From NCBI RefSeq assembly GCF_014650115.1, contig NZ_BMUI01000023.1:56205-120204 (forward strand): DNA of 64,000 bases. The letters run 5' to 3'. The position numbers and the translations under genes are program-made. Shown here one piece after another: positions 1 through 8,305 of this stretch. Position 1 is the stretch's first letter. Each line of letters opens with the position of its first letter. This DNA is from Streptomyces olivaceoviridis. Its GTDB lineage: Bacteria > Actinomycetota > Actinomycetes > Streptomycetales > Streptomycetaceae. Below the pieces are notes generated by a model. It was not told the DNA's origin. It saw only the letters and a list, made by a program, of their open reading frames with translations, and did no database searches.

Positions 1-194
1 GCACGCCCATGAAAAGTTCTGGGAAAGTTCCACAGTCCGTCCCCCACACCTATTGCGCCCGGACACGCGGACGGATTTAGTCGGGCTTCACTTTGCATTG
101 CCGGGCACTGTACAAATGAATTGGCAATAGCCGATACTCGGCATGTCGTCGGCGTTGAGCTGTAACGACGTGCCGCACGAAGGGACCGATATTC

Positions 195-512
195 GTGGCG
201 CAAAAGGTCGTGGTCACTCTCTTTGACGACATCGACGGCTCGGAAGCGGCGGAGACGATCGCCTTCGGACTCGACGGCAAGTCGTACGAGATCGACCTGA
301 ACGAAAGCAACGCCGAGAAACTGCGCAAGGCGCTCGCGCCCTACGTCGAGGCCGGCCGCAAGCGGTCGCGGTCCGGCAAGGCGTACAAGCAGACGGAGGT
401 CGCCCCGGACCCGGCGGCCGTCCGCGCCTGGGCCCAGGCCAACAAGATGGACGTCCCCGCCCGTGGACGCATCCCGAAGAAGGTCTACGAGGCGTTCAGC
501 GCCGCGCAGTGA
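195..512 (+). CDS. Lsr2-family nucleoid-associated protein
   Basis: A 105-residue Lsr2-type protein, which bridges and silences AT-rich DNA. The N-terminal dimerisation half starts with MAQKVVVTLFDDIDGSEA. The C-terminal half carries the DNA-binding core RGRIPKKV near residues 91-98, the AT-hook-like RGR loop that enters the minor groove. Length is normal for the family. The start is GTG at 195. It is monocistronic, followed by tRNA genes. Streptomyces usually encode two paralogues, Lsr2 and LsrL. From remembered gene order near purC and dnaX this may be the LsrL type, but the sequence alone does not decide it. Confidence 0.9.
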   Translation: MAQKVVVTLFDDIDGSEAAETIAFGLDGKSYEIDLNESNAEKLRKALAPYVEAGRKRSRSGKAYKQTEVAPDPAAVRAWAQANKMDVPARGRIPKKVYEAFSAAQ

Positions 513-679
513 GCCCGCGAAGGGGCGAGTCCCCAGGGTCCGTCAGAGGGCCCTGGGGGCCGTGCACTTGGGGCATACGGGGCCTGTGGGGGACTCGACT
601 TGCGCTACCCCCCTGCTGATCAGCTAATGTCTGGAACACGCCGAGGGGCGAGGCCGACAGGCCGGATCCCGAGGACCGT

Positions 680-751
680 GCGGGTGTAGTTCAGTAGTAG
701 AACATCCCCCTTCCAGGGGGAAGGCGCAGTGTGCGATTCCTGTCACCCGCT
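680..751 (+). tRNA. tRNA-Gly (anticodon UCC)
   Basis: A 72-nt cloverleaf. The acceptor arms GCGGGTG and CACCCGC pair exactly. The anticodon arm is TCCCC / CTTCCAG / GGGGA, so the anticodon is UCC. The T loop reads GATTCCTGTC, slightly unusual compared with the standard TTCGAAT. No CCA is encoded. Confidence 0.9.
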
Positions 752-831
752 CTGCACCGCCGACACGACCACACTTGTGGATCAGGTAGGCTGGTGTTCG
801 CACCGATCGGTGGGAGCCGATCGGGAGCAGT

Positions 832-904
832 GCGGACGTAGCTCAGTTGGTAGAGCGCAACCTTGCCAAGGTTGAGGTCGCGAGTTCGAGCCTCGTCGTC
901 CGCT
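832..904 (+). tRNA. tRNA-Gly (anticodon GCC), copy 1
   Basis: A 73-nt cloverleaf with acceptor GCGGACG/CGTCCGC and an anticodon arm CAACC-TTGCCAA-GGTTG, giving GCC. A strong terminator hairpin follows within 10 nt. An identical tRNA with nearly the same terminator lies at 1567-1639, so the unit is duplicated. Confidence 0.95.
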
Positions 905-912
905 CGGGAATG

Positions 913-939
913 AGACCCCGGTCCACTGGACCGGGGTCT
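913..939 (+). terminator. Terminator hairpin after tRNA-Gly copy 1
   Basis: A near-perfect 13-bp palindrome, AGACCCCGGTCCA and its complement, around a one-base centre, followed by a T-rich stretch. The same hairpin recurs after the second tRNA-Gly copy. Confidence 0.8.
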
Positions 940-1199
940 TCTTCGTCGTCCCGCCGGGCGGAAAGAGCCGAGTCCGTGACACATGGGGAAGGAGTCACTG
1001 ATGAGTGCTCTGATACCGCTGTTTGTCGTCGCGGGGGCGGCGAACGGCCCCGAGGCGCCGGCGACCGCCCGCGCCGACTCGACATGGCCGTCCTGGACCC
1101 TCCGGATACCGGGCGTGCGGGGTATGAGGGTCGCCACATCCCCGCGCTCCGAACCGCCCGGCCGCCGAAGTGCCGACCGTCACCGGGCGCGGGCGGCCC

Positions 1200-1543
1200 A
1201 GGCATCCGAAACGGGCGCCCGTGGTCGGTGTGCGCGGGTTCGCCTCGAAGACCGCTGACGCCGGCGGCTCGCCGAGATCATCCGCACCGCGCACGCCGGA
1301 AACCCCTCCGCGGAACCCGAGTTGGCCGCCGACGCGATCTCCGCCGGGGGCTCCCCGCCGACCGCGCGGAAGGCCGGGACGCCGGAGCCGGCCGCCGACG
1401 GAGCGCCGGTCGCGGAGATCACCGGGCGGGCCGCTCTGTCACCGGGAACCGCGCGGAACCACTCCTCCTCGGCGGCCACGGAACCCGGTGCCGACAACCG
1501 TCCTGCGGCAGTGCGTCTCACACACGGGCGAGGTTGGGTATAG
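1200..1543 (+). pseudogene. Decayed LuxR/NarL-type response regulator (DesR-like C-terminus)
   Basis: The frame ending at the stop near 1543 reads like the end of a DesR-type response regulator: LAADAISAG, a degenerate linker, then AADGAPVAEI-TGRAALSPGTARNH and GADNRPAAVRL, the LuxR helix-turn-helix. About 60 bases upstream, RGFASKTADA resembles the end of the receiver domain but in another frame, so there is a frameshift near 1260. The TPRE-type motif before the HTH is also eroded (PPTARKAGTPEP). No intact receiver domain is found upstream: bases 940-1199 hold nothing I recognise. The remnant sits between two identical tRNA-Gly genes. Confidence 0.7.
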
Positions 1544-1566
1544 TTGCTCTCGCGCCACGGCGCAAC

Positions 1567-1639
1567 GCGGACGTAGCTCAGTTGGTAGAGCGCAACCTTG
1601 CCAAGGTTGAGGTCGCGAGTTCGAGCCTCGTCGTCCGCT
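1567..1639 (+). tRNA. tRNA-Gly (anticodon GCC), copy 2
   Basis: Identical over all 73 bases to the tRNA at 832-904, with the same GCC anticodon. The similarity extends past the 3' end through CGGGAA and the terminator hairpin, indicating segmental duplication or gene conversion rather than independent genes. Confidence 0.95.
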
Positions 1640-1645
1640 CGGGAA

Positions 1646-1676
1646 AGAGACCCCGGTCCACTGGACCGGGGTCTCT
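1646..1676. terminator. Terminator shared by tRNA-Gly copy 2 and convergent purC
   Basis: A 15-bp stem (AGAGACCCCGGTCCA and complement) around one base lies 6 bp from the stop codon of the convergent purC. It can end transcription from both sides and is the duplicate of the hairpin at 913-939. Confidence 0.8.
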
Positions 1677-1682
1677 TCATGC

Positions 1683-2582
1683 CTACGACCAGCTGGTGCC
1701 CGTCAGCCGCTCGTACGCCTCCACGTACTTCTGTCGGGTCGCCGCCACGACCTCCTCCGGCAGCGCCGGCGGGGGCTGCTCGCTCTTGCGGTCCCAGCCG
1801 GACGCCGGCGAGGTCAGCCAGTCCCGGACGAACTGCTTGTCGTACGACGGCTGGGCGCGGCCCGGCTGCCACTGGTCGGCCGGCCAGAAGCGGGAGGAGT
1901 CCGGGGTGAGCACCTCGTCGGCGAGGACGAGCGTGTCGCCCTCGAAGCCGAACTCGAACTTGGTGTCGGCCAGGATGATCCCCCGGTCCCGGGCGATGTC
2001 CCGGGCGCGCGAGTACACGGCGAGCGTGGCCTGACGCAGCTGGGCGGCGGTCTCGGCGCCGACCTGACGGGCCACCTCCTCGTAGGAGACGTTCTCGTCG
2101 TGCTCGCCGACCTCGGCCTTGGTGGCGGGGGTGAAGATCGGGGCGGGGAGTTCGGAGCCGTCGACGAGGCCTTCGGGGAGGGCGAGGCCGCAGACCGTAC
2201 GGGACTCCTGGTACTCGACGAGGCCGGAGCCGGTGAGGTAGCCACGGGCCACGCACTCCACCGGGACCATCTTCAGGGACTTGCACACCAGCGTCCGGCC
2301 CGCCCAGTCGGCCGGGGCGCCCTCGGGCAGCTCGGTGCTGATGACGTGGTTCCTGGCGAGGTCGCGGAGCTGGTCGAACCACCACAGGGAGAGCTGGGTG
2401 AGGACGCGGCCCTTGTCGGGGATCTCCGTGGGCAGCACCCAGTCGTACGCGGAGATGCGGTCGCTGGCGACCATCACGAGGTCGCCCGCCTCGTTCTGGT
2501 ACAGCTCGCGCACCTTCCCGGTGTGCAGGTGCACCAGGCCCGGAACCTCGATCGGCTCGGGCTTTTCTACGAATCCGGACAC
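1683..2582 (-). CDS. purC: Phosphoribosylaminoimidazole-succinocarboxamide synthase
   Basis: SAICAR synthetase, which ligates aspartate to CAIR using ATP in purine synthesis; cytoplasmic. The 299-residue product has the family start with HTGKVRELY near residue 20, the phosphate-binding SDRISAYDW near 41, KMVPVECVARGYLTGSG near 105-121, and the C-terminal FWPADQW and YDKQFVRDWL blocks. The start is GTG behind GGGGAGGAACC. purD lies about 4.4 kb further on the same strand, with two unrelated genes between. Confidence 0.97.
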   Translation of the reverse strand: MSGFVEKPEPIEVPGLVHLHTGKVRELYQNEAGDLVMVASDRISAYDWVLPTEIPDKGRVLTQLSLWWFDQLRDLARNHVISTELPEGAPADWAGRTLVCKSLKMVPVECVARGYLTGSGLVEYQESRTVCGLALPEGLVDGSELPAPIFTPATKAEVGEHDENVSYEEVARQVGAETAAQLRQATLAVYSRARDIARDRGIILADTKFEFGFEGDTLVLADEVLTPDSSRFWPADQWQPGRAQPSYDKQFVRDWLTSPASGWDRKSEQPPPALPEEVVAATRQKYVEAYERLTGTSWS

Positions 2583-2686
2583 GGTTCCTCCCCGTGGTTC
2601 TGTCCAATGCCTCGATTCTCCCGTATGGGGCTGATAGGGCGCGCCCGGGGGTGCGGGCCGGGGTGCCGGGTGTGGGTCGCGTGGTG

Positions 2687-4186
2687 TCAGTCGCGTTTGC
2701 AGATGCGGTCCAGCAGGTTCGCCGTGGCGCGCTGGACCCGGGCGTCCACATGGCCCGGACGGTCCAGGGCCGGGGACCAGGCGAAGGTGCCGGAGGCGAA
2801 CACCCAGGCGCCGGAGGGGGCGCGGTAGAGCGACGTCTCCTGGTGGCGCAGGACGCCGTCGTTGTCGGTGTAGGGGGAGTGGGCGAGCAGGATGCGCTCG
2901 TCGTGCTCGGGCAGTGGGGTGCGCGGGAAGTAACGGTCCGCCTCACCGGCGACCAGGCCCGCGATCTCGTCGCCCTCATGGGCGCCGGTCGCCTCCCACA
3001 GCCAGTGGCCGGCGTTGCGGACGATCAGCGGGTGCGGCTCGGGGACCCGGCCCGCGTACTGGATGCCGACCAACTGCTGCTCGGGCCGGTCGATCTCGCG
3101 CCACAGCACCGGCCGGCCGGGGCCTTTGCGTTTGCGGCAGGTCAGCAGCCGGTCCGGGACCCCGGACGGGGACGGGCCCAGCTCCACCTGCCAGTACATG
3201 GTGTTGGCGGAGAGGAAGACCAGCGAGGTGCCACGGTCCCGGGCGCCCTCGACGGCCCGGCGCATCGGCACCGACCAGTACTCGTCGTGGCCCGGGAAGA
3301 CCAGTCCCCGGTAGCGGGTGGGGTCGATCCGGCCGGCGTGCAGGTCACGGGCCTCGGCGTAGGCGAGGTCGTAGCCGTAGCGCTCGGCCCAGCGGATGAA
3401 GTCGTAGGCGTGGCCGACGTGCAGGGGCAGGCCCGCGCCGGCGTACGGCCGGTCGAAGGAGACGGTGGTCGCGGCGTCGGCCTCCCCCAGCAGCCGGCCC
3501 TTCTCGTCCCAGGCGTGGTAGAGGCTGGCGCCGGTGTGGCCGTCCTCCGGGTAGAGGTTGTACGCCTGCCAGGTGATGTCCGGCAGCAGCAGGAGGAGGT
3601 CGGCGGGGTGGTCGTCGCGGACCGTGAACGGCACGTGGGAGCGGTAGCCGTCGGCGGTGGTCAGGACGGCCACGTAGGCACCGATGCTCCAGTAGGAGGG
3701 CACCTGGAGGCGCCAGGACAGCCACCAGTGGTGGCAGGAGACCGTGCGGTCGGCGGTCAGCGGCGGGGGCTGGACGATGCCGGAGAGGCGCGGGCTGGTG
3801 GTGATCTTGGACGCGCCGTCGCCGCCGTAGTGGCCGATGCGGTAGATGTCCACGCTGAACTGCTGCGGCGGGTCGACCGTGATGTGGAAGTCGATCGCCT
3901 CGCCGGGCGCGACCGCCCCGGTGGAGGTGAAGCCCTTGATCTGCCGGTGCACGTCGTCGGCCGAGCGGGGGCCGGGCCCGGACGCGCGGGGCGCCGGGAC
4001 GCGTGCGCGGTCGCCACTGGTGAGCCGCTGCGGGCTGGGGTCGACGTACCACGGCACGACGTGGCCGGTGTCGTCGAAGTACGTCTCACTGCCGCGGAGC
4101 CAGGGCACCGGGCCCTGTCCGAAGGGGTCCGTGACGGCGTGCGCGAGTGCTCCGGACTCCCAGCGGCGGATGTGGTCCGAGGCCAT
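2687..4186 (-). CDS. N,N-dimethylformamidase large-subunit-like protein
   Basis: A 499-residue protein resembling the C-terminal module of the DMFase beta subunit and related Streptomyces proteins. Recognisable pieces are the N-terminal SETYFDDTGH, a beta-rich DFHITVDPPQQFSVDIYRIG segment, and the PGHDEYWS motif near residue 295, which is the most conserved block of the family. There is no signal peptide. The start ATG follows GGGAGGGGAGCGG. The substrate is unknown and amidase activity should not be assumed. It may be cotranscribed with purC (104-bp gap). Confidence 0.7.
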   Translation of the reverse strand: MASDHIRRWESGALAHAVTDPFGQGPVPWLRGSETYFDDTGHVVPWYVDPSPQRLTSGDRARVPAPRASGPGPRSADDVHRQIKGFTSTGAVAPGEAIDFHITVDPPQQFSVDIYRIGHYGGDGASKITTSPRLSGIVQPPPLTADRTVSCHHWWLSWRLQVPSYWSIGAYVAVLTTADGYRSHVPFTVRDDHPADLLLLLPDITWQAYNLYPEDGHTGASLYHAWDEKGRLLGEADAATTVSFDRPYAGAGLPLHVGHAYDFIRWAERYGYDLAYAEARDLHAGRIDPTRYRGLVFPGHDEYWSVPMRRAVEGARDRGTSLVFLSANTMYWQVELGPSPSGVPDRLLTCRKRKGPGRPVLWREIDRPEQQLVGIQYAGRVPEPHPLIVRNAGHWLWEATGAHEGDEIAGLVAGEADRYFPRTPLPEHDERILLAHSPYTDNDGVLRHQETSLYRAPSGAWVFASGTFAWSPALDRPGHVDARVQRATANLLDRICKRD

Positions 4187-4423
4187 GGCCGCTCCCCTCC
4201 CTCAGGCCCCCGTGCCTGTCGCGGTGGTGCTCACTGTTCTCGCCGTGCTCGGTTGTTCGCGGCCGTACTGTCGTATGTCGCGTGCCTTTGCCAAGGGCGT
4301 GGTCGGTCCCAGCACATCACATAACGCACGGGGACGGTCACTACTCGTTGCGAATTGACCTGAACTGGAAGTCGCCTTTCCGTTACGGAGTGCGACGTAC
4401 GGGCCGGCAGGCTCACGGTCCGG

Positions 4424-6661
4424 TCAGACGAGACGTACGGGCTTCTCGGGGCGTATGCCGGACGCGGCCAGCCAGTCGCGCAGCGGGCCCGGGTCTCCCT
4501 CCTCGATGAGGGTGAGGACCTTGGGGACCAGGTCGGCGGCCCGCTCACCGCCCAGCAGCAGGGAGGGACCGTCCAGCCAGTCCAGGGCGGGGACGGCACC
4601 GGCGGTGTCCACGGCCGCGCAGCACACCATCGCCGTGACGTGGTCGGCGAGCAGCTCGCGGGCGGTGCGCTGGGGTTGCAGCGGGAAGAGGGGCAGCCCG
4701 CCGGCGAACTCGTCCCACTGGGCACTCTCTGGACTCCGCCGGCCCGCGGCGCCCGCGTCCACCCCGGCGGCCTCCTCCCGAGCCAGCTCGGCACTCAGCC
4801 CGGCGGCGAGAGCGGCACTGCGCTCGGTGGTGGGGTCTTCTTCCTCACCGAAGGGGAACCGGGGGCCGGGCTCCCGGGCGGCGGGGGCACTGTCGGCGGT
4901 GGGGACAGCGGTGGGGGGACCGGCGGGGACAGCGGTGGGGACAGCGGTGGGGGCATCGGCGGGGGCTGGTCCGTCGGCGTCGTCGGCCTGGGAGTCGGAG
5001 GGACCGGTCCCGGAGGCGGAAGGGCTCGGGGTCGGGGCGCCCGGCGTACCCGGGGCGGTGCCGGCCGCTCCGGAAGCGGCACGCCCAGCGGCCAGGTCGT
5101 CCATCGCCCCCGTGCCGGCGCCGTCAGTTCCGGCGCCGGAGGTCCCGGCGGCCACGGCGCCCTGGGCGCTCTGGGCGCCCGGAGCGACTTGGTCCGGTCG
5201 GGAGCCGGAACCGGAGGCCCCGGCGGCCACGGGACCCACGTCGGCCGCAGTGCCGTTCCCTCCGGCACCGGAAGCCCCACAGGCCGCCACGCCGGTCGCT
5301 GCGGGAGCCCCGGCGGCCCCGGGACCCACCCCACCCGTACCGGGACCCGCGTCGGCGCCCATCACCCCCCAGGCTCCGTCCTCGGCGGTAGCCGTGAGGT
5401 GGTCCAGGACCCGGGCCAGGGTGGGGCCGCCGGGGTCGGGGGTCCGGGGGTCCAGGGAGGGGCGGACGCCGAGGGTGTCCAGGACGCGGTGCAGGCGGGC
5501 CGCTTCGGCGCGCCAGGTGCGGTCCACGACCTCCTCGGGATACGCCTGCCAGTCCACCGGCGCCCAGTCGGGGCCCGACTCGGCGGGACCGCCGTGGAAG
5601 AGCCGGGCGGCGAGGAGGGAGGCGGCCTCGTCGACCGCGCCGGGCTCCTCCAGGAGATCGCAGGCGGGCCGCTCGCCGAGCCGGGAGGCGAAGCCCTCGG
5701 CGAGCCGGTCCCGGCGGGAGAGCTCGGTGAGCGCCGCCACCACCCCCGCGTCCAGCCGGGACGGCCACCGCCCCATGCGCCAGGCCGGCAGCGCCACTCT
5801 CGTCAGCAGCCGGTCCCAGCCGGCGTACGCCAGCCCGACCTGCTCCTGGGCGACGATCCGCAGGCCGTAGTCCACCGCCTGGGCGCGCTCGGCGGCTGCC
5901 GCCGCGACCCCGCGCTCCATCTGGGTCGCGTGCTCCCGGCAGCCGCGCAGCAGCAGCCGGGCCACCCAGCCGAGGGTGGCGCACACCCCGCGGGTCAGCG
6001 GACAGCGGCCCCGGGTCGAGGCGACGGCCACGGCCGCGTCCAGCCCCCGCACGAAGCGGCGGGCGGCGGCTATGTCCGGGTGGGCCGAGGGGCCCGTACC
6101 GGCGATGACCGGGGCGAGGACCGCGCGCAGCTCGCCGACGCGCATCCACCACAGGAACGGCGAGCCGATGACGAGGACCGGCGCGACCGGGGCCCGGCGG
6201 CGGCCGGGGCCCGCTATCTCGTCGGGCGCCGGACGCGGGGGCGGTCCGTGGGCCGAATGGGCCCGGTCCTCCAGCCAGCTGTCGCAGTCCGGGGTGAGCG
6301 CTATGGCCGAGGGCGCCGGCACGTCCAGCCGGTCGGCGAGGTCGCGCACCATCCCGTACAGGTCGGGGGCGGAGCCCTCCGGGACATGCACCGTGGGACT
6401 CATGGCGGGGCGGGCCCGGCCCACGACCACCGCGATACCGGCCGCGGCCAGCAGCACCAGCACCGCGAGCACGCCGACGACCCACCGGGCGGCGTGCCAC
6501 CCCGGGCCGACGAGACGGCCGGTGGAGGCACCGGTCAGCAGGATCACCTCGGTGCCCGCGGGCAGCAGCGCCACGGCCAGCGCCCGGCCCCGGACCCGCA
6601 GCACGGCGAGGGCCCGGGAGCGCGCGGCCTGCGCGCCCGCCTCCACACCGATTCCGGTCAC
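4424..6661 (-). CDS. M48-like membrane protein lacking the zinc-protease motif
   Basis: I place the start at GTG 6661 behind GAGGGAGGGGG; upstream in-frame sequence looks non-coding. The N-terminal third has two hydrophobic segments (AVALLPAGTEVILL and WVVGVLAVLVLLAAAGIAVVV), then LADRLDVPAPSAIALTPDCDSW and GELRAVLAPVIAG. That matches the M48 layout, where the last block normally reads LRAVLAHELGH; here the HExxH zinc site is absent. A region of roughly 150-200 residues rich in Ala, Gly and Pro separates this part from the C-terminal domain. It is probably an inactive or regulatory relative. The intergenic 4187-4423 holds nothing I recognise. Confidence 0.6.
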   Translation of the reverse strand: MTGIGVEAGAQAARSRALAVLRVRGRALAVALLPAGTEVILLTGASTGRLVGPGWHAARWVVGVLAVLVLLAAAGIAVVVGRARPAMSPTVHVPEGSAPDLYGMVRDLADRLDVPAPSAIALTPDCDSWLEDRAHSAHGPPPRPAPDEIAGPGRRRAPVAPVLVIGSPFLWWMRVGELRAVLAPVIAGTGPSAHPDIAAARRFVRGLDAAVAVASTRGRCPLTRGVCATLGWVARLLLRGCREHATQMERGVAAAAAERAQAVDYGLRIVAQEQVGLAYAGWDRLLTRVALPAWRMGRWPSRLDAGVVAALTELSRRDRLAEGFASRLGERPACDLLEEPGAVDEAASLLAARLFHGGPAESGPDWAPVDWQAYPEEVVDRTWRAEAARLHRVLDTLGVRPSLDPRTPDPGGPTLARVLDHLTATAEDGAWGVMGADAGPGTGGVGPGAAGAPAATGVAACGASGAGGNGTAADVGPVAAGASGSGSRPDQVAPGAQSAQGAVAAGTSGAGTDGAGTGAMDDLAAGRAASGAAGTAPGTPGAPTPSPSASGTGPSDSQADDADGPAPADAPTAVPTAVPAGPPTAVPTADSAPAAREPGPRFPFGEEEDPTTERSAALAAGLSAELAREEAAGVDAGAAGRRSPESAQWDEFAGGLPLFPLQPQRTARELLADHVTAMVCCAAVDTAGAVPALDWLDGPSLLLGGERAADLVPKVLTLIEEGDPGPLRDWLAASGIRPEKPVRLV

Positions 6662-6920
6662 GTGCCGATCTCGCCCCCTCCCTCGCGATCGCGTGCCGCC
6701 CTGGTCTTGCTCACTCCCCCACTGTGGCACCCGCCACTGACATCGCAATGCCGGTGGGCCAAGTGCCGGAACGCTTGCGCGGCACCCTAGTTGGGGCACC
6801 GGCCCCCGTCAGCCATATGGGCGATTGCTCACTCGATGGAATGGCTTTGGTCAGAGCTGGGTGACAGACAGCAAAGATCAGGCCCCGGATTGCCTCCGGG
6901 GCCCGATGGGGTGCGAGGGG

Positions 6921-6941
6921 CGGTACGAGGGAGTCGTACCG
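6921..6941 (-). terminator. Hairpin after purD
   Basis: An 8-bp inverted repeat CGGTACGA/TCGTACCG begins 8 bp past the purD stop. A second GC-rich stem (GGCCCCGGA/TCCGGGGCC) lies about 20 bp further. The rest of the 6662-6948 gap has no gene I can support. Confidence 0.5.
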
Positions 6942-6948
6942 GCCGTGG

Positions 6949-8214
<1,266 letters not shown>

Positions 8215-8305
8215 GGGGTCAGCCTAATGGCAAGGTTGCCGAAGCCTGGGCGCCGGGTTTGTTGGACTTTCCTCCAAAGAGAGCCGTTCCCCGTGCGCGG
8301 GGCCC

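Noticed and set aside
983..1258. 91-codon plus frame with a hydrophobic start after tRNA-Gly copy 1
   Set aside because: Only the first 15 residues look signal-like; the remainder is Arg/Pro shadow sequence leading into the regulator remnant.
1180..2979. 599-codon open frame on the minus strand across tRNA-Gly and purC
   Set aside because: It crosses a tRNA gene and is out of frame with purC; its Arg/Pro-rich content is the usual GC-bias shadow.
2594..4324. 576-codon plus-strand frame opposite the dimethylformamidase-like gene
   Set aside because: Composition is that of an antisense shadow (Gly/Val/Arg/Asp-rich) with no domain; the minus-strand protein is recognisable.
4640..6790. 716-codon plus-strand frame opposite the M48-like gene
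   Set aside because: Gly/Arg-rich shadow without ribosome site; membrane helices and codon bias belong to the minus strand.
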